DNA of 10,197 nucleotides. Source: Bacteroidales bacterium (GTDB lineage Bacteria; Bacteroidota; Bacteroidia; Bacteroidales; Bacteroidaceae). Made by a program: the position numbers and the translations under genes. The DNA lies in contig SFCY01000081.1 of NCBI GenBank assembly GCA_004558865.1, positions 1-10,197 of the forward strand, written 5' to 3'. Positions 1 through 5,849 of the stretch are shown here, piece after piece. A model generated the notes under the pieces. That model was not told the DNA's origin. It did not search any database and was given only the letters and a program-made list of their open reading frames with translations. Positions within the stretch are counted from its first letter, which is position 1; the number at the start of each line of letters is the position of its first letter.

Positions 1-191
1 ACCATAGCTCCGGTAGGAGCGTAAGCCTGGACATGACCATTTTCCTTCCCCTTTACATATAAACTTACCATGATTCCACGGAAAATATCCGCTGTGCCGT
101 CATCATGCATGATTGGCATTCGCCATACATGTGGATGACAGGCCAGCGGTCGAACATTCCTTGTGGGGCGGCCACTGCGGGGGACGCACAT
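1..191 (-). CDS. Partial hypothetical ORF running off the left edge
   Basis: An open frame reads leftward from an ATG at 191-189 to the window edge with no stop (63 complete codons). The peptide starts MCVPRSGRPTRNVRPL and continues through MHDDGTADIFRG to VQAYAPTGAM. In-frame ATGs at 119 and 110 are alternative starts. I do not recognise a domain, and no TAnnTTTG promoter is apparent just upstream, so this may not be a real gene. The main point in favour is that part of the same frame (DIFRG ... QAYAP) reappears, interrupted by stops, in the related repeat at 7103-7202, as a decayed copy of a coding or repetitive element would. It is divergent from pepT. It could equally be the end of a dispersed non-coding repeat. 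Confidence is low. Confidence 0.3.
   Translation of the reverse strand, partial: MCVPRSGRPTRNVRPLACHPHVWRMPIMHDDGTADIFRGIMVSLYVKGKENGHVQAYAPTGAM
16..90. repeat. Dispersed repeat, copy A
   Basis: Two exact blocks, GGAGCGTAAGCCTG (16-29) and TCCACGGAAAATATCC (75-90), occur in the same order and orientation at 7103-7116 and 7187-7202. The DNA between them (a CATGA...TTTTC...TTTAC segment) is also recognisably similar but differs by indels, giving 45 bp between the blocks here and 70 bp in copy B. No terminal inverted repeats or target duplication could be made out. Confidence 0.55.
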
Positions 192-324
192 CAATCCAAC
201 TAAGACAGTGTTCTACACCATGTGCCTGAGTTGTTTTATTGCTGTGCTTCGGTTGTCTTGTCGTATTACGGCTGCTACAGAAGATGGGCAAGCGATAATG
301 TTTGTAAAAATTAGGCGCGTTTAT

Positions 325-355
325 TTTGTTCTTCCCCCGATTTGCACTATCTTTG
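325..355 (+). promoter_or_regulatory. Bacteroidota-type promoter of pepT
   Basis: TTTG at 325-328 and TATCTTTG at 348-355 are separated by 19 bp, matching the Bacteroidota primary sigma consensus (TTTG, 19-21 bp, TAnnTTTG). Transcription should begin near 362, giving a leader of about 25 nt before the pepT ATG. Confidence 0.8.
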
Positions 356-386
356 CAGAAGACACTAAAACTTTATACTACCATCC

Positions 387-1610
387 ATGGATATTACAGA
401 AAGATTCATCAATTACACAAAGTTTGACACGCAGTCGGCTGATGATTCCGACACCGTGCCGAGTACTGCCAAACAACTCGTCTTCGCCCGTTACCTCAAG
501 GAGGAACTGGAGAAGGAGGGACTCAAGGATGTTGAGATGGACGATATGGGCTACATCTACGCCACTTTGCCCTCCAACACAAAGAAGAAAACGCCAACCA
601 TCGGCTTCATCTCCCATTACGACACGGCATTGGACGCCAGCGGAAAGGACATCAAGGCCCGCGTTGTGAAGAACTACGACGGAGGCGACATCGAACTCTC
701 GCCGGGCATCGTCTCCTCGCCGTCCAAGTTCCCCGAGTTGCTGGCCCACAAGGGCGAGGACCTCATTGTCACCGATGGCACCACGCTACTTGGTGCCGAC
801 GACAAGGCCGGCGTGGCTGAGATTGTGCAGGCCATGTGCTATCTGCGCGACCATGATGAGATCAAGCATGGCGACATTCGCATGGGATTCAACCCCGACG
901 AGGAAATCGGCAAGGGCGCCCACCACTTCAACGTGGAGAAGTTTGGCTGCCAGTGGGCCTACACCATGGACGGCGGCGACATCGGCGACCTGGAATATGA
1001 GAACTTCAATGCCGCCGCTGCCCGCATCAGAATCAAGGGCATGAGTGTGCACACTGGCTACGCCAAGGGCAAGATGGTCAACGCCAGCCGCCTGGCCTGC
1101 GAGTTCAACAGCCATATTCCCGAGACGGAGATTCCCGAAACCACAGAGGGCTACGAGGGATTCTACCACCTCTTGGGCATCGAGAGCCGCTGCGAGGAGG
1201 CCAAGCTCGACTACATCATACGCGACCACGACCGCGACAAGTTTGAGGACCGCAAGCGCTTCATGGAGGGCATCGCCAAGAAGATGAACGAGAAGTATGG
1301 CGAGGGAACAGTGAGCATCGAGCTCCACGACCAATACTACAACATGAAGGAGAAGATCGACCCCAACATGCATGTCATCGACATCGTGTTGAAGGCGATG
1401 GAGAAGAGCGGCGTGAAGCCCAAGGTGGAGCCCATCCGTGGCGGCACCGACGGCGCGCAACTCTCGTTCCGCGGACTGCCCTGCCCCAACATCTTCGCCG
1501 GCGGCGTCAATTTCCACGGCCCATACGAGTTTGTATCCATCCAAGTGATGCACAAGGCTGTGGAGGTGATTGTCAACATCTGCGCCCTCACGGCGGAATA
1601 CAACGACTGA
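387..1610 (+). CDS. pepT: Peptidase T (tripeptide aminopeptidase, M20B)
   Basis: A cytoplasmic zinc aminopeptidase that removes the N-terminal residue from tripeptides, a late step in peptide use. The 407-residue length matches the family. The dinuclear metal site is complete: H77 and D79 in SHYDT, D138 in GADDKAG as the bridging aspartate, E172 (general base) and E173 in NPDEEIG, D195 in TMDGGD, and H377 in NFHGPYE. The segment around RGGTDGAQLSFRGLP (about 351-365) is also typical of PepT. The dimerisation (lid) domain spans roughly residues 208-320. There is no signal peptide. The start at 387 fits a promoter only about 30 bp upstream; no Shine-Dalgarno is seen, as is usual in this phylum. 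A strong terminator 20 bp after the stop makes it a single-gene transcript. Identification is firm. Confidence 0.96.
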   Translation: MDITERFINYTKFDTQSADDSDTVPSTAKQLVFARYLKEELEKEGLKDVEMDDMGYIYATLPSNTKKKTPTIGFISHYDTALDASGKDIKARVVKNYDGGDIELSPGIVSSPSKFPELLAHKGEDLIVTDGTTLLGADDKAGVAEIVQAMCYLRDHDEIKHGDIRMGFNPDEEIGKGAHHFNVEKFGCQWAYTMDGGDIGDLEYENFNAAAARIRIKGMSVHTGYAKGKMVNASRLACEFNSHIPETEIPETTEGYEGFYHLLGIESRCEEAKLDYIIRDHDRDKFEDRKRFMEGIAKKMNEKYGEGTVSIELHDQYYNMKEKIDPNMHVIDIVLKAMEKSGVKPKVEPIRGGTDGAQLSFRGLPCPNIFAGGVNFHGPYEFVSIQVMHKAVEVIVNICALTAEYND

Positions 1611-1630
1611 ACCGACATCCATCCCCAATA

Positions 1631-1666
1631 GGCTGCGCCCCGTCTCTTGAAGGGCGCAGCCTTTTT
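1631..1666 (+). terminator. Intrinsic terminator of pepT
   Basis: A perfect 10-bp stem (GGCTGCGCCC at 1631-1640, GGGCGCAGCC at 1652-1661) with an 11-nt loop is followed by five T residues (1662-1666). Confidence 0.92.
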
Positions 1667-1795
1667 GTCCTGCCTGGAAATTTTGGGCTGCCTGTTGGCT
1701 CCAAAGTTTTGGAAAGAGAACAGCCTACGCTCCCTCTCTCTCCAGCCTTCCGGTCTCTCATTTTTTCCTCAACTCATAACACAGAATCCTCTCCC

Positions 1796-4048
1796 ATGGA
1801 AGAACTTCCCAATCTGATCAAGGACCTGGCGCTCATTCTGATAGTGGCCAGTGTTGTCACACTGTTGTTCAAGAAGCTCAAGCAGCCTTTGGTGTTGGGC
1901 TATATCGTGGCGGGCTTCTTGGTGTCGCCCCACATGCCCTATCTGATGTCGGTCATCGACAAGGCCGACATCCAGACTTGGGCCGACATCGGAGTGATGT
2001 TCCTGCTGTTCTCGCTCGGACTGGACTTCTCCATCAAGAAGATACTCAAGATGGGCATGGCTCCCGTCATATCCACACTCACCATCGTGTTTTGCATGGT
2101 GTTCATCGGCATGGGTGTGGGCCACGCCTTCCATTGGGGGCGCATGGACTGCGTGTTCTTGGGCGGAATGCTCGCCATGAGTTCGACCACCATCATCTAC
2201 AAGGCGTTCGACGACATGGGGCTGGGGCAGCAGCGTTTTGCCGGCCTTGTCATGTCCACGCTCATCCTTGAGGACATCCTCGGCGTGGTGATGATGGTCA
2301 TGCTCAGTGCAGTGGCCGTAGGCGGCGACCCCGATGGGGGTGCGATGTTGGGCTCGCTGCTGAAGATAGGTTTCTTCCTCGTGCTTTGGTTTGTCGTGGG
2401 CCTCTTCGTCATCCCCACTTTCTTCCGCTCCACCCGCAAGCTGATGACCGACGAGACCCTGCTCGTGGTGTCGTTGGGCCTGTGCTGCATGATGGCCGAG
2501 ATTTCCACCGCCGTGGGCTTCAGCTCCGCCTTTGGTGCCTTTGTCATGGGCAGCATCATCGCCGAGACTGTCGAGGCGGAGCGCGTCATCCGCATCACCG
2601 AGCCGGTGAAGAATCTTTTCGGCACCATCTTCTTCGTGTCGGTGGGCATGCTTGTCGACCCGCAGATTATCGTCAGCTATGCCTGGCCCATCCTCGCCAT
2701 CGTGCTGGCCATCGTCGTGGGGCAGTGCGTCTTCGGCACGGCAGGCTTCCTGCTCAGTGGCCAGTCGCTCAAGACCTCCATGCAGTGCGGCTTCTCGCTC
2801 ACCCAGATAGGCGAGTTCGCCTTCATCATCGCGTCCTTGGGCCTGAGCTTGGGCGTTATCAGCAGCTTCCTCTATCCCGTGGTTGTGGCCGTGAGTGTCA
2901 TCACGACTTTCCTCACGCCCTATATGATTCGGCTGGCGGTGCCCGCCTATCAGTCGTTGGAGCGCCGGCTGCCCCGCCGCTGGATGCGCCGGCTCAACCA
3001 TCTTGGCACCTCCCACCAGCAGAGCGCGCAGGAGCAGAACGCCTGGAAACGCCTGTTGCGCAAGATGACCGCCAACACCATCGTCTACACCATCCTCTCC
3101 ATAGCCGTCACGGCGCTCATGCTCATGCTCTTCCTGCCTTTCTCGCGCACCATCCTGCCCCACTGGTGGGCCAATGGCGTCACGGGATTGCTCACCGTGA
3201 CGCTCATCTCGCCCTTCCTGCGCAGCATTGTGATGAAAAACAACCACAGCGAGGAGTTCCGCGCCCTCTGGACCCAGAGCCACCTCAACCGTCTGCCTTT
3301 GGTGTTCACGGTGTTGGCGCGCATAGCCATCGCCGCCGCCATCCTCTTCTACATCTGCAACTATCTGGCCCGCTTTGCCAATGCCATCGTCATCACGCTC
3401 GCCATCGTCACCATTGTCCTCATGATCCTCTCGCGTAGGCTGAAGAAACGCAGCATCGCGTTGGAGCGGATGTTTGTGCAGAACCTGCGCTCGCGCGACA
3501 TCGAGGCCGAAGTCTACGGCCGCAAGCGGCCTCTCTTCGAAGGCCACCTGCTCGACCGCGACCTCCACATCAGCGACTTTTCGATCCCCGCCAATTCCTC
3601 TTGGGCTGGCGACACGCTCATGCAGCTCAAGTTGCGTGAGCGCTTCGGCATCCAGGTGAGCAGCATCCTGCGCGGGCGGCAGCGCATCAACATCCCCACG
3701 GGATCCACCATCCTGTTTCCCGGCGACAAGCTACAGGTCATCGGCAGCGACGACCAGTTGTCGCAACTCAACAAGGCCCTGCGCACGGAGCTTATCGGCG
3801 AGGATCCCGACATCGAGAAGCGCGAGATGAAGCTGCGGCGCATCACCATCACGAAGGGAAGCGAGTTTGTGGGCAAGACATTGATGGAGAGCGGCATCCG
3901 CGACGTGTTCGGCTGCATGGCCGTGGGCTTGGAGGAGGGCAAGGAGAGTCTCACGCCCGTGGATCCCAAGCGCAAGTTCGAGGAGGGCGACATGCTCTGG
4001 ATAGTGGGTGAGCAGGAGGACATCGACAGGATGGAGAGGCAGTGCTGA
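1796..4048 (+). CDS. CPA2/Kef-type monovalent cation:proton antiporter with two RCK_C domains
   Basis: An inner-membrane protein of 750 residues expected to exchange Na+ or K+ for protons in pH and ion homeostasis. Residues about 8-385 form the Na+/H+ exchanger fold (PF00999-like) with the CPA2 signatures DIGVMFLLFSLGLDFS (64-79), LEDILG (158-163), SSAFGAFVMGSIIAE (243-257) and SLTQIGEFAF (334-343). A basic linker (386-425) leads to about four more hydrophobic segments (about 429-450, 460-478, 503-523, 527-547). The cytosolic tail carries two TrkA_C/RCK_C-like domains (about 588-665 and 677-750). No GxGxxG Rossmann (TrkA_N) domain precedes them, so NAD(H) gating as in KefB/KefC is not expected. 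ATG 1796 was chosen because the 29 extra residues possible from 1709 are Ser/Pro-rich and lie over a pyrimidine-rich leader. No clear promoter was found in 1667-1795. The exact ion cannot be told from the sequence. Confidence 0.88.
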   Translation: MEELPNLIKDLALILIVASVVTLLFKKLKQPLVLGYIVAGFLVSPHMPYLMSVIDKADIQTWADIGVMFLLFSLGLDFSIKKILKMGMAPVISTLTIVFCMVFIGMGVGHAFHWGRMDCVFLGGMLAMSSTTIIYKAFDDMGLGQQRFAGLVMSTLILEDILGVVMMVMLSAVAVGGDPDGGAMLGSLLKIGFFLVLWFVVGLFVIPTFFRSTRKLMTDETLLVVSLGLCCMMAEISTAVGFSSAFGAFVMGSIIAETVEAERVIRITEPVKNLFGTIFFVSVGMLVDPQIIVSYAWPILAIVLAIVVGQCVFGTAGFLLSGQSLKTSMQCGFSLTQIGEFAFIIASLGLSLGVISSFLYPVVVAVSVITTFLTPYMIRLAVPAYQSLERRLPRRWMRRLNHLGTSHQQSAQEQNAWKRLLRKMTANTIVYTILSIAVTALMLMLFLPFSRTILPHWWANGVTGLLTVTLISPFLRSIVMKNNHSEEFRALWTQSHLNRLPLVFTVLARIAIAAAILFYICNYLARFANAIVITLAIVTIVLMILSRRLKKRSIALERMFVQNLRSRDIEAEVYGRKRPLFEGHLLDRDLHISDFSIPANSSWAGDTLMQLKLRERFGIQVSSILRGRQRINIPTGSTILFPGDKLQVIGSDDQLSQLNKALRTELIGEDPDIEKREMKLRRITITKGSEFVGKTLMESGIRDVFGCMAVGLEEGKESLTPVDPKRKFEEGDMLWIVGEQEDIDRMERQC

Positions 4049-4075
4049 GAGGTGTCCCACTGGCATTTAGGCAAC

Positions 4076-4104
4076 AAAAAAGCGCAGGATTATGTTCCTG
4101 CGCT
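4076..4104 (-). terminator. Intrinsic terminator of queF
   Basis: Read leftward, a perfect 9-bp stem (4096-4104 with 4081-4089) with a 6-nt loop runs into TTTTTT (4081-4076). It starts 9 nt after the queF stop. On the plus strand the hairpin lacks a T tract, so it should stop antiporter transcripts only weakly. Confidence 0.87.
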
Positions 4105-4112
4105 TCATGTTG

Positions 4113-4574
4113 CTACTGCATGTTGTGGTGCACCAACCTATGCTCGGCCAGTTGTTCCCATTTCGTTCCGGGCTGACCGTAGTTGGCGTAGGGATAGATG
4201 CTGATGCCGCCGCGTGGCGTGAAGAATCCCGTCACCTCTATGTATTTGGGAGCCATCAGCCGGATGAGGTCCTTCATGATCACGTTGACGCAGTCTTCGT
4301 GGAAGTCGCCATGGTTGCGGAAGCTGAAGAGGTAGAGCTTCAAGCTCTTGCTTTCCACCATCCGCTCCGCGGGAACATAGCTGATGCGTATTTCCGCAAA
4401 GTCGGGCTGCCCGGTGATGGGACACAGGCTGGTAAACTCGGGACAGTTGAACTGCACCCAGTAGTCGTTCTCAGGGTGTTTGTTTTGGAAGGTCTCCAAC
4501 ACCTCCGGCGCGTAGTCGCTCTTGTATTGGGTCTTGGCGCCGAGCGCCTTCAACCCTTCTGTTTTCCTTTCCAT
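4113..4574 (-). CDS. queF: NADPH-dependent 7-cyano-7-deazaguanine reductase (preQ1 synthase), QueF type I
   Basis: A cytoplasmic enzyme that reduces the nitrile of preQ0 to the amine preQ1 with two NADPH, a step of tRNA queuosine synthesis. The 153-residue length is that of the short, single-domain (Bacillus-type) QueF. The active site is intact: CPEFTSLCPITGQPDFA carries the nucleophile C51 and the acid D58, and the QueF motif ESKSLKLY (74-81) that binds NADPH is followed by FRNHGDFHEDC with the substrate-binding H92-E93 pair. It lies downstream of the queuosine-precursor transporter on the same strand, separated by 407 bp filled with an octanucleotide array, so co-transcription is plausible but not certain. 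A sigma70-like sequence sits directly before its ATG. It is followed at once by its own terminator. Identification is firm. Confidence 0.96.
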   Translation of the reverse strand: MERKTEGLKALGAKTQYKSDYAPEVLETFQNKHPENDYWVQFNCPEFTSLCPITGQPDFAEIRISYVPAERMVESKSLKLYLFSFRNHGDFHEDCVNVIMKDLIRLMAPKYIEVTGFFTPRGGISIYPYANYGQPGTKWEQLAEHRLVHHNMQ

Positions 4575-4581
4575 ATTTCAG

Positions 4582-4610
4582 ATTATATTTTGAAGATGAG
4601 GTGAAGTCAA
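4582..4610 (-). promoter_or_regulatory. Sigma70-like promoter motif directly upstream of queF
   Basis: Read leftward, TTGACT (4610-4605), a 17-bp spacer and TATAAT (4587-4582) form a near-perfect enterobacterial-type promoter. The start point would fall at about 4575-4576, making queF mRNA almost leaderless. Bacteroidota do not normally use this consensus and the region is AT-rich, so it may be coincidence. Confidence 0.3.
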
Positions 4611-4632
4611 GGAATGATATTTCGCTTTTTCT

Positions 4633-4980
4633 AACTCCAAACTCAAAGACTTCTCAGCTCAAAAGTTTAAAAACTCACAGACTTAAAACTCACAGGCTTC
4701 TAAGCTCACAGACTTATCACCTCAAAAGCTTAATAACTCACGAACTCAAAAACTCATGAACTCAAAACTCACAGACTTATTACCTCAAAAGCTTAATAAC
4801 TCAAGAACTCAAAAACTCATGAACTCAAAACTCACAGACTTATCACCTCAAAAGCTTAATAACTCACGAACTCAAAAACTCAAAAACTCATGAACTCAAA
4901 AACTCACGAACTCAAAAACTCAAGAACTCAATAACTCAATAACTCAATAACTCATGAACTTCTAATCAACTCCCGAACTT
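4633..4980. repeat. Octanucleotide tandem array between yhhQ and queF
   Basis: About 42 head-to-tail units of 8 bp fill nearly all the space between the two queuosine genes. The plus-strand consensus is ACTCANNA (TNNTGAGT on the minus strand), and about 25 units contain an exact ACTCA. A few units are 7 bp (ACTCAAA). The most regular stretch is 4862-4957: twelve perfect-length units of the types ACTCAAAA, ACTCATGA, ACTCACGA, ACTCAAGA and three ACTCAATA in a row. Variation is largely confined to unit positions 6-8; the outer units are more diverged (GCTTAATA, CCTCAAAA, ACTTATCA). The left end fades out near 4633, and the right end reaches the yhhQ stop codon. With a period that is not a multiple of three, and frequent stops, it codes for nothing. 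Confidence 0.93.
4728..4853. repeat. Higher-order 63-bp tandem duplication within the octamer array
   Basis: Segments 4728-4790 and 4791-4853 are 63 bp each and differ at only two positions. Each consists of seven 8-bp units and one 7-bp unit, beginning with GCTTAATA. A third copy begins at 4854 and changes after about 24 bp. The low divergence compared with that among single octamers shows this was a later, larger duplication event. Confidence 0.88.
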
Positions 4981-4981
4981 A

Positions 4982-5668
4982 TCACAGATTGAATATCTTC
5001 AGCACGTTGTAGGATATGCCGTCGTCGTAGACATCCTCGCCCTCGTGGCGCTTCAAGGCCTTCACCACGCGGATGGTCACGGGCAGCGCCACCACCTCAT
5101 AGAGGGTTTTCAGCGCCACTTGCCACAGCATGAGCTTGGGCAGCTCAGCCATTGGCACCACACCGCCCAACGCCAAGGGAAAGAAGATGATGCTGTCGGC
5201 GCTCTCGCCCAACACAGTGCTCCAGATGGCGCGCAGCGAGAATCGGCGGCCACCATCGGCAATCTTCATGCGGCTCATCACGTAGGCATTGACGAAACTG
5301 CCACAGAGAAAAGCCACGAACGAGGCGCAGGCTATGCGGGGAGCCAATCCGAACACAGCGTGGAAACCCTCTTGGTTGTGCCAGTAGGGCGCTCCCGGTA
5401 TGGCGTCGCACAGGGCTCCCATGATGACGAAGAAGGCGTTCATGGCGAATCCCATCCAGATGAGCAGGCGCGTCTTGCGGTAGCCCCACACTTCGCACAC
5501 GCAGTCGTTGATGATATAGGATACGGGAAATACCAACAGGCCGCCCGTCAGATTGACGGAGCCGATGGCTATCTGCTTTGTTTCAAGCACGTTGGCCGTG
5601 ATGAGGCAAACGCAAAAGAGTATGCTGAAAAGCATAAACAGCACACTCACATTCTTGTTCTTTTCCAT
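4982..5668 (-). CDS. yhhQ: Queuosine precursor transporter (YhhQ / VUT family)
   Basis: An inner-membrane carrier of 228 residues. The family (PF02592) imports the queuosine precursors preQ0 and preQ1, as shown for E. coli YhhQ. About six hydrophobic segments can be drawn (near 8-26, 40-56, 68-90, 108-132, 150-172 and 178-200). Family motifs are present: ANVLETKQI (25-33), FPVSYIINDCVCEVWGYRKTR (47-67), GSFVNAYVMSRMK (123-135) and STVLGESADSIIFF (150-163). The ATG at 5668 is fixed by the riboswitch-like pseudoknot that ends 2 nt before it. The stop codon lies in the last recognisable unit (ACTTATCA) of the octamer array. It is upstream of queF on the same strand, so uptake and reduction of the precursor are linked. 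The evidence for function is the family, the queF neighbour and the leader; the preQ0/preQ1 preference is not visible. Confidence 0.94.
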   Translation of the reverse strand: MEKNKNVSVLFMLFSILFCVCLITANVLETKQIAIGSVNLTGGLLVFPVSYIINDCVCEVWGYRKTRLLIWMGFAMNAFFVIMGALCDAIPGAPYWHNQEGFHAVFGLAPRIACASFVAFLCGSFVNAYVMSRMKIADGGRRFSLRAIWSTVLGESADSIIFFPLALGGVVPMAELPKLMLWQVALKTLYEVVALPVTIRVVKALKRHEGEDVYDDGISYNVLKIFNL

Positions 5669-5670
5669 TT

Positions 5671-5701
5671 CTTGTTTTTTAAGAGGTGTTCAAGCACTCT
5701 T
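5671..5701 (-). promoter_or_regulatory. preQ1 class I riboswitch candidate, translational type
   Basis: Read leftward, the leader folds as an H-type pseudoknot with the preQ1-I layout. P1 is AAGAG (5701-5697) with CTCTT (5685-5681). L1 is TG (5696-5695). P2 is CTTG (5694-5691) with CAAG (5674-5671). L2 is AACAC (5690-5686), and L3 is six A residues (5680-5675). The nucleotides known to contact the ligand in this class have counterparts: the C just before the 3' strand of P1 (5686), the U that opens L1 (5696), and the A before the 3' strand of P2 (5675). The L2 end (ACAC) and the A-rich L3 resemble the Bacillus subtilis aptamer. The 3' strand of P2 ends 2 nt before the yhhQ ATG, so ligand binding should hide the ribosome start site. 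The gene it controls is the expected one. Read by eye; no covariance search was run. Confidence 0.85.
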
Positions 5702-5724
5702 TGATAATCAATCCTCATCGGAAA

Positions 5725-5775
5725 GAGGTGCGGCGTCCCGCCGCACAATCTTGCACGGCGGGGACGCCGTGCCTC
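5725..5775. repeat. REP-like doublet of two GC-rich hairpins in the yhhQ leader
   Basis: Hairpin 1 is GTGCGGCG (5728-5735), loop TCC, CGCCGCAC (5739-5746). Hairpin 2 is GCACGGCG (5753-5760), loop GGGA, CGCCGTGC (5765-5772). Both stems are perfect 8-bp palindromes. The two hairpins are also inverted copies of one another, flanked by GAGG (5725-5728) and CCTC (5772-5775), so the whole 51 bp can form one long imperfect stem. This is the arrangement of REP doublets or small MITE-like elements. The GC content is far above that of the surrounding AT-rich DNA. No RAYT transposase is in the window. It lies inside the predicted yhhQ leader, upstream of the pseudoknot. Confidence 0.8.
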
Positions 5776-5789
5776 CTGCTTATTAGCCG

Positions 5790-5797
5790 CAAAGGTA
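5790..5797 (-). promoter_or_regulatory. Promoter -7 box of yhhQ
   Basis: TACCTTTG reads leftward from 5797 to 5790 and matches TAnnTTTG. No convincing -33 box is seen. The start near 5783 would give a leader of about 115 nt holding the hairpin doublet and the pseudoknot. Confidence 0.6.
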
Positions 5798-5841
5798 ATG
5801 AAAAAAATCCATAAATATGGTGTTTATTGATTTTATTGTTG

Positions 5842-5849
5842 TATTTTTG
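5842..5849 (+). promoter_or_regulatory. Promoter -7 box of the thioredoxin-like gene
   Basis: TATTTTTG matches TAnnTTTG and lies about 28 bp before the chosen ATG. No good -33 box is seen. With the sequence that follows it mirrors the yhhQ promoter: the 11-bp TTAGCCGCAAA (5783-5793) recurs inverted as TTTGCGGCTAA (5846-5856). Confidence 0.6.

Noticed and set aside
1709..1795. N-terminal extension of the antiporter from ATG 1709
   Set aside because: The added residues are Ser/Pro-rich and unlike the family's start, which begins shortly before the first membrane helix at ATG 1796.
1769..3568. Long open frame on the minus strand opposite the antiporter gene
   Set aside because: The translation is His/Asp/Glu-rich and without recognisable domains, as expected for the shadow of a GC-rich gene in the opposite frame; the plus-strand antiporter is unmistakable.
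4092..4604. Plus-strand frame opposite queF
   Set aside because: queF on the minus strand has all catalytic motifs; the plus-strand translation has no similarity I recognise and starts inside the terminator hairpin.
4633..4980. The repeat array as a CRISPR
   Set aside because: Units are 8 bp with no spacers, no leader and no cas genes nearby.
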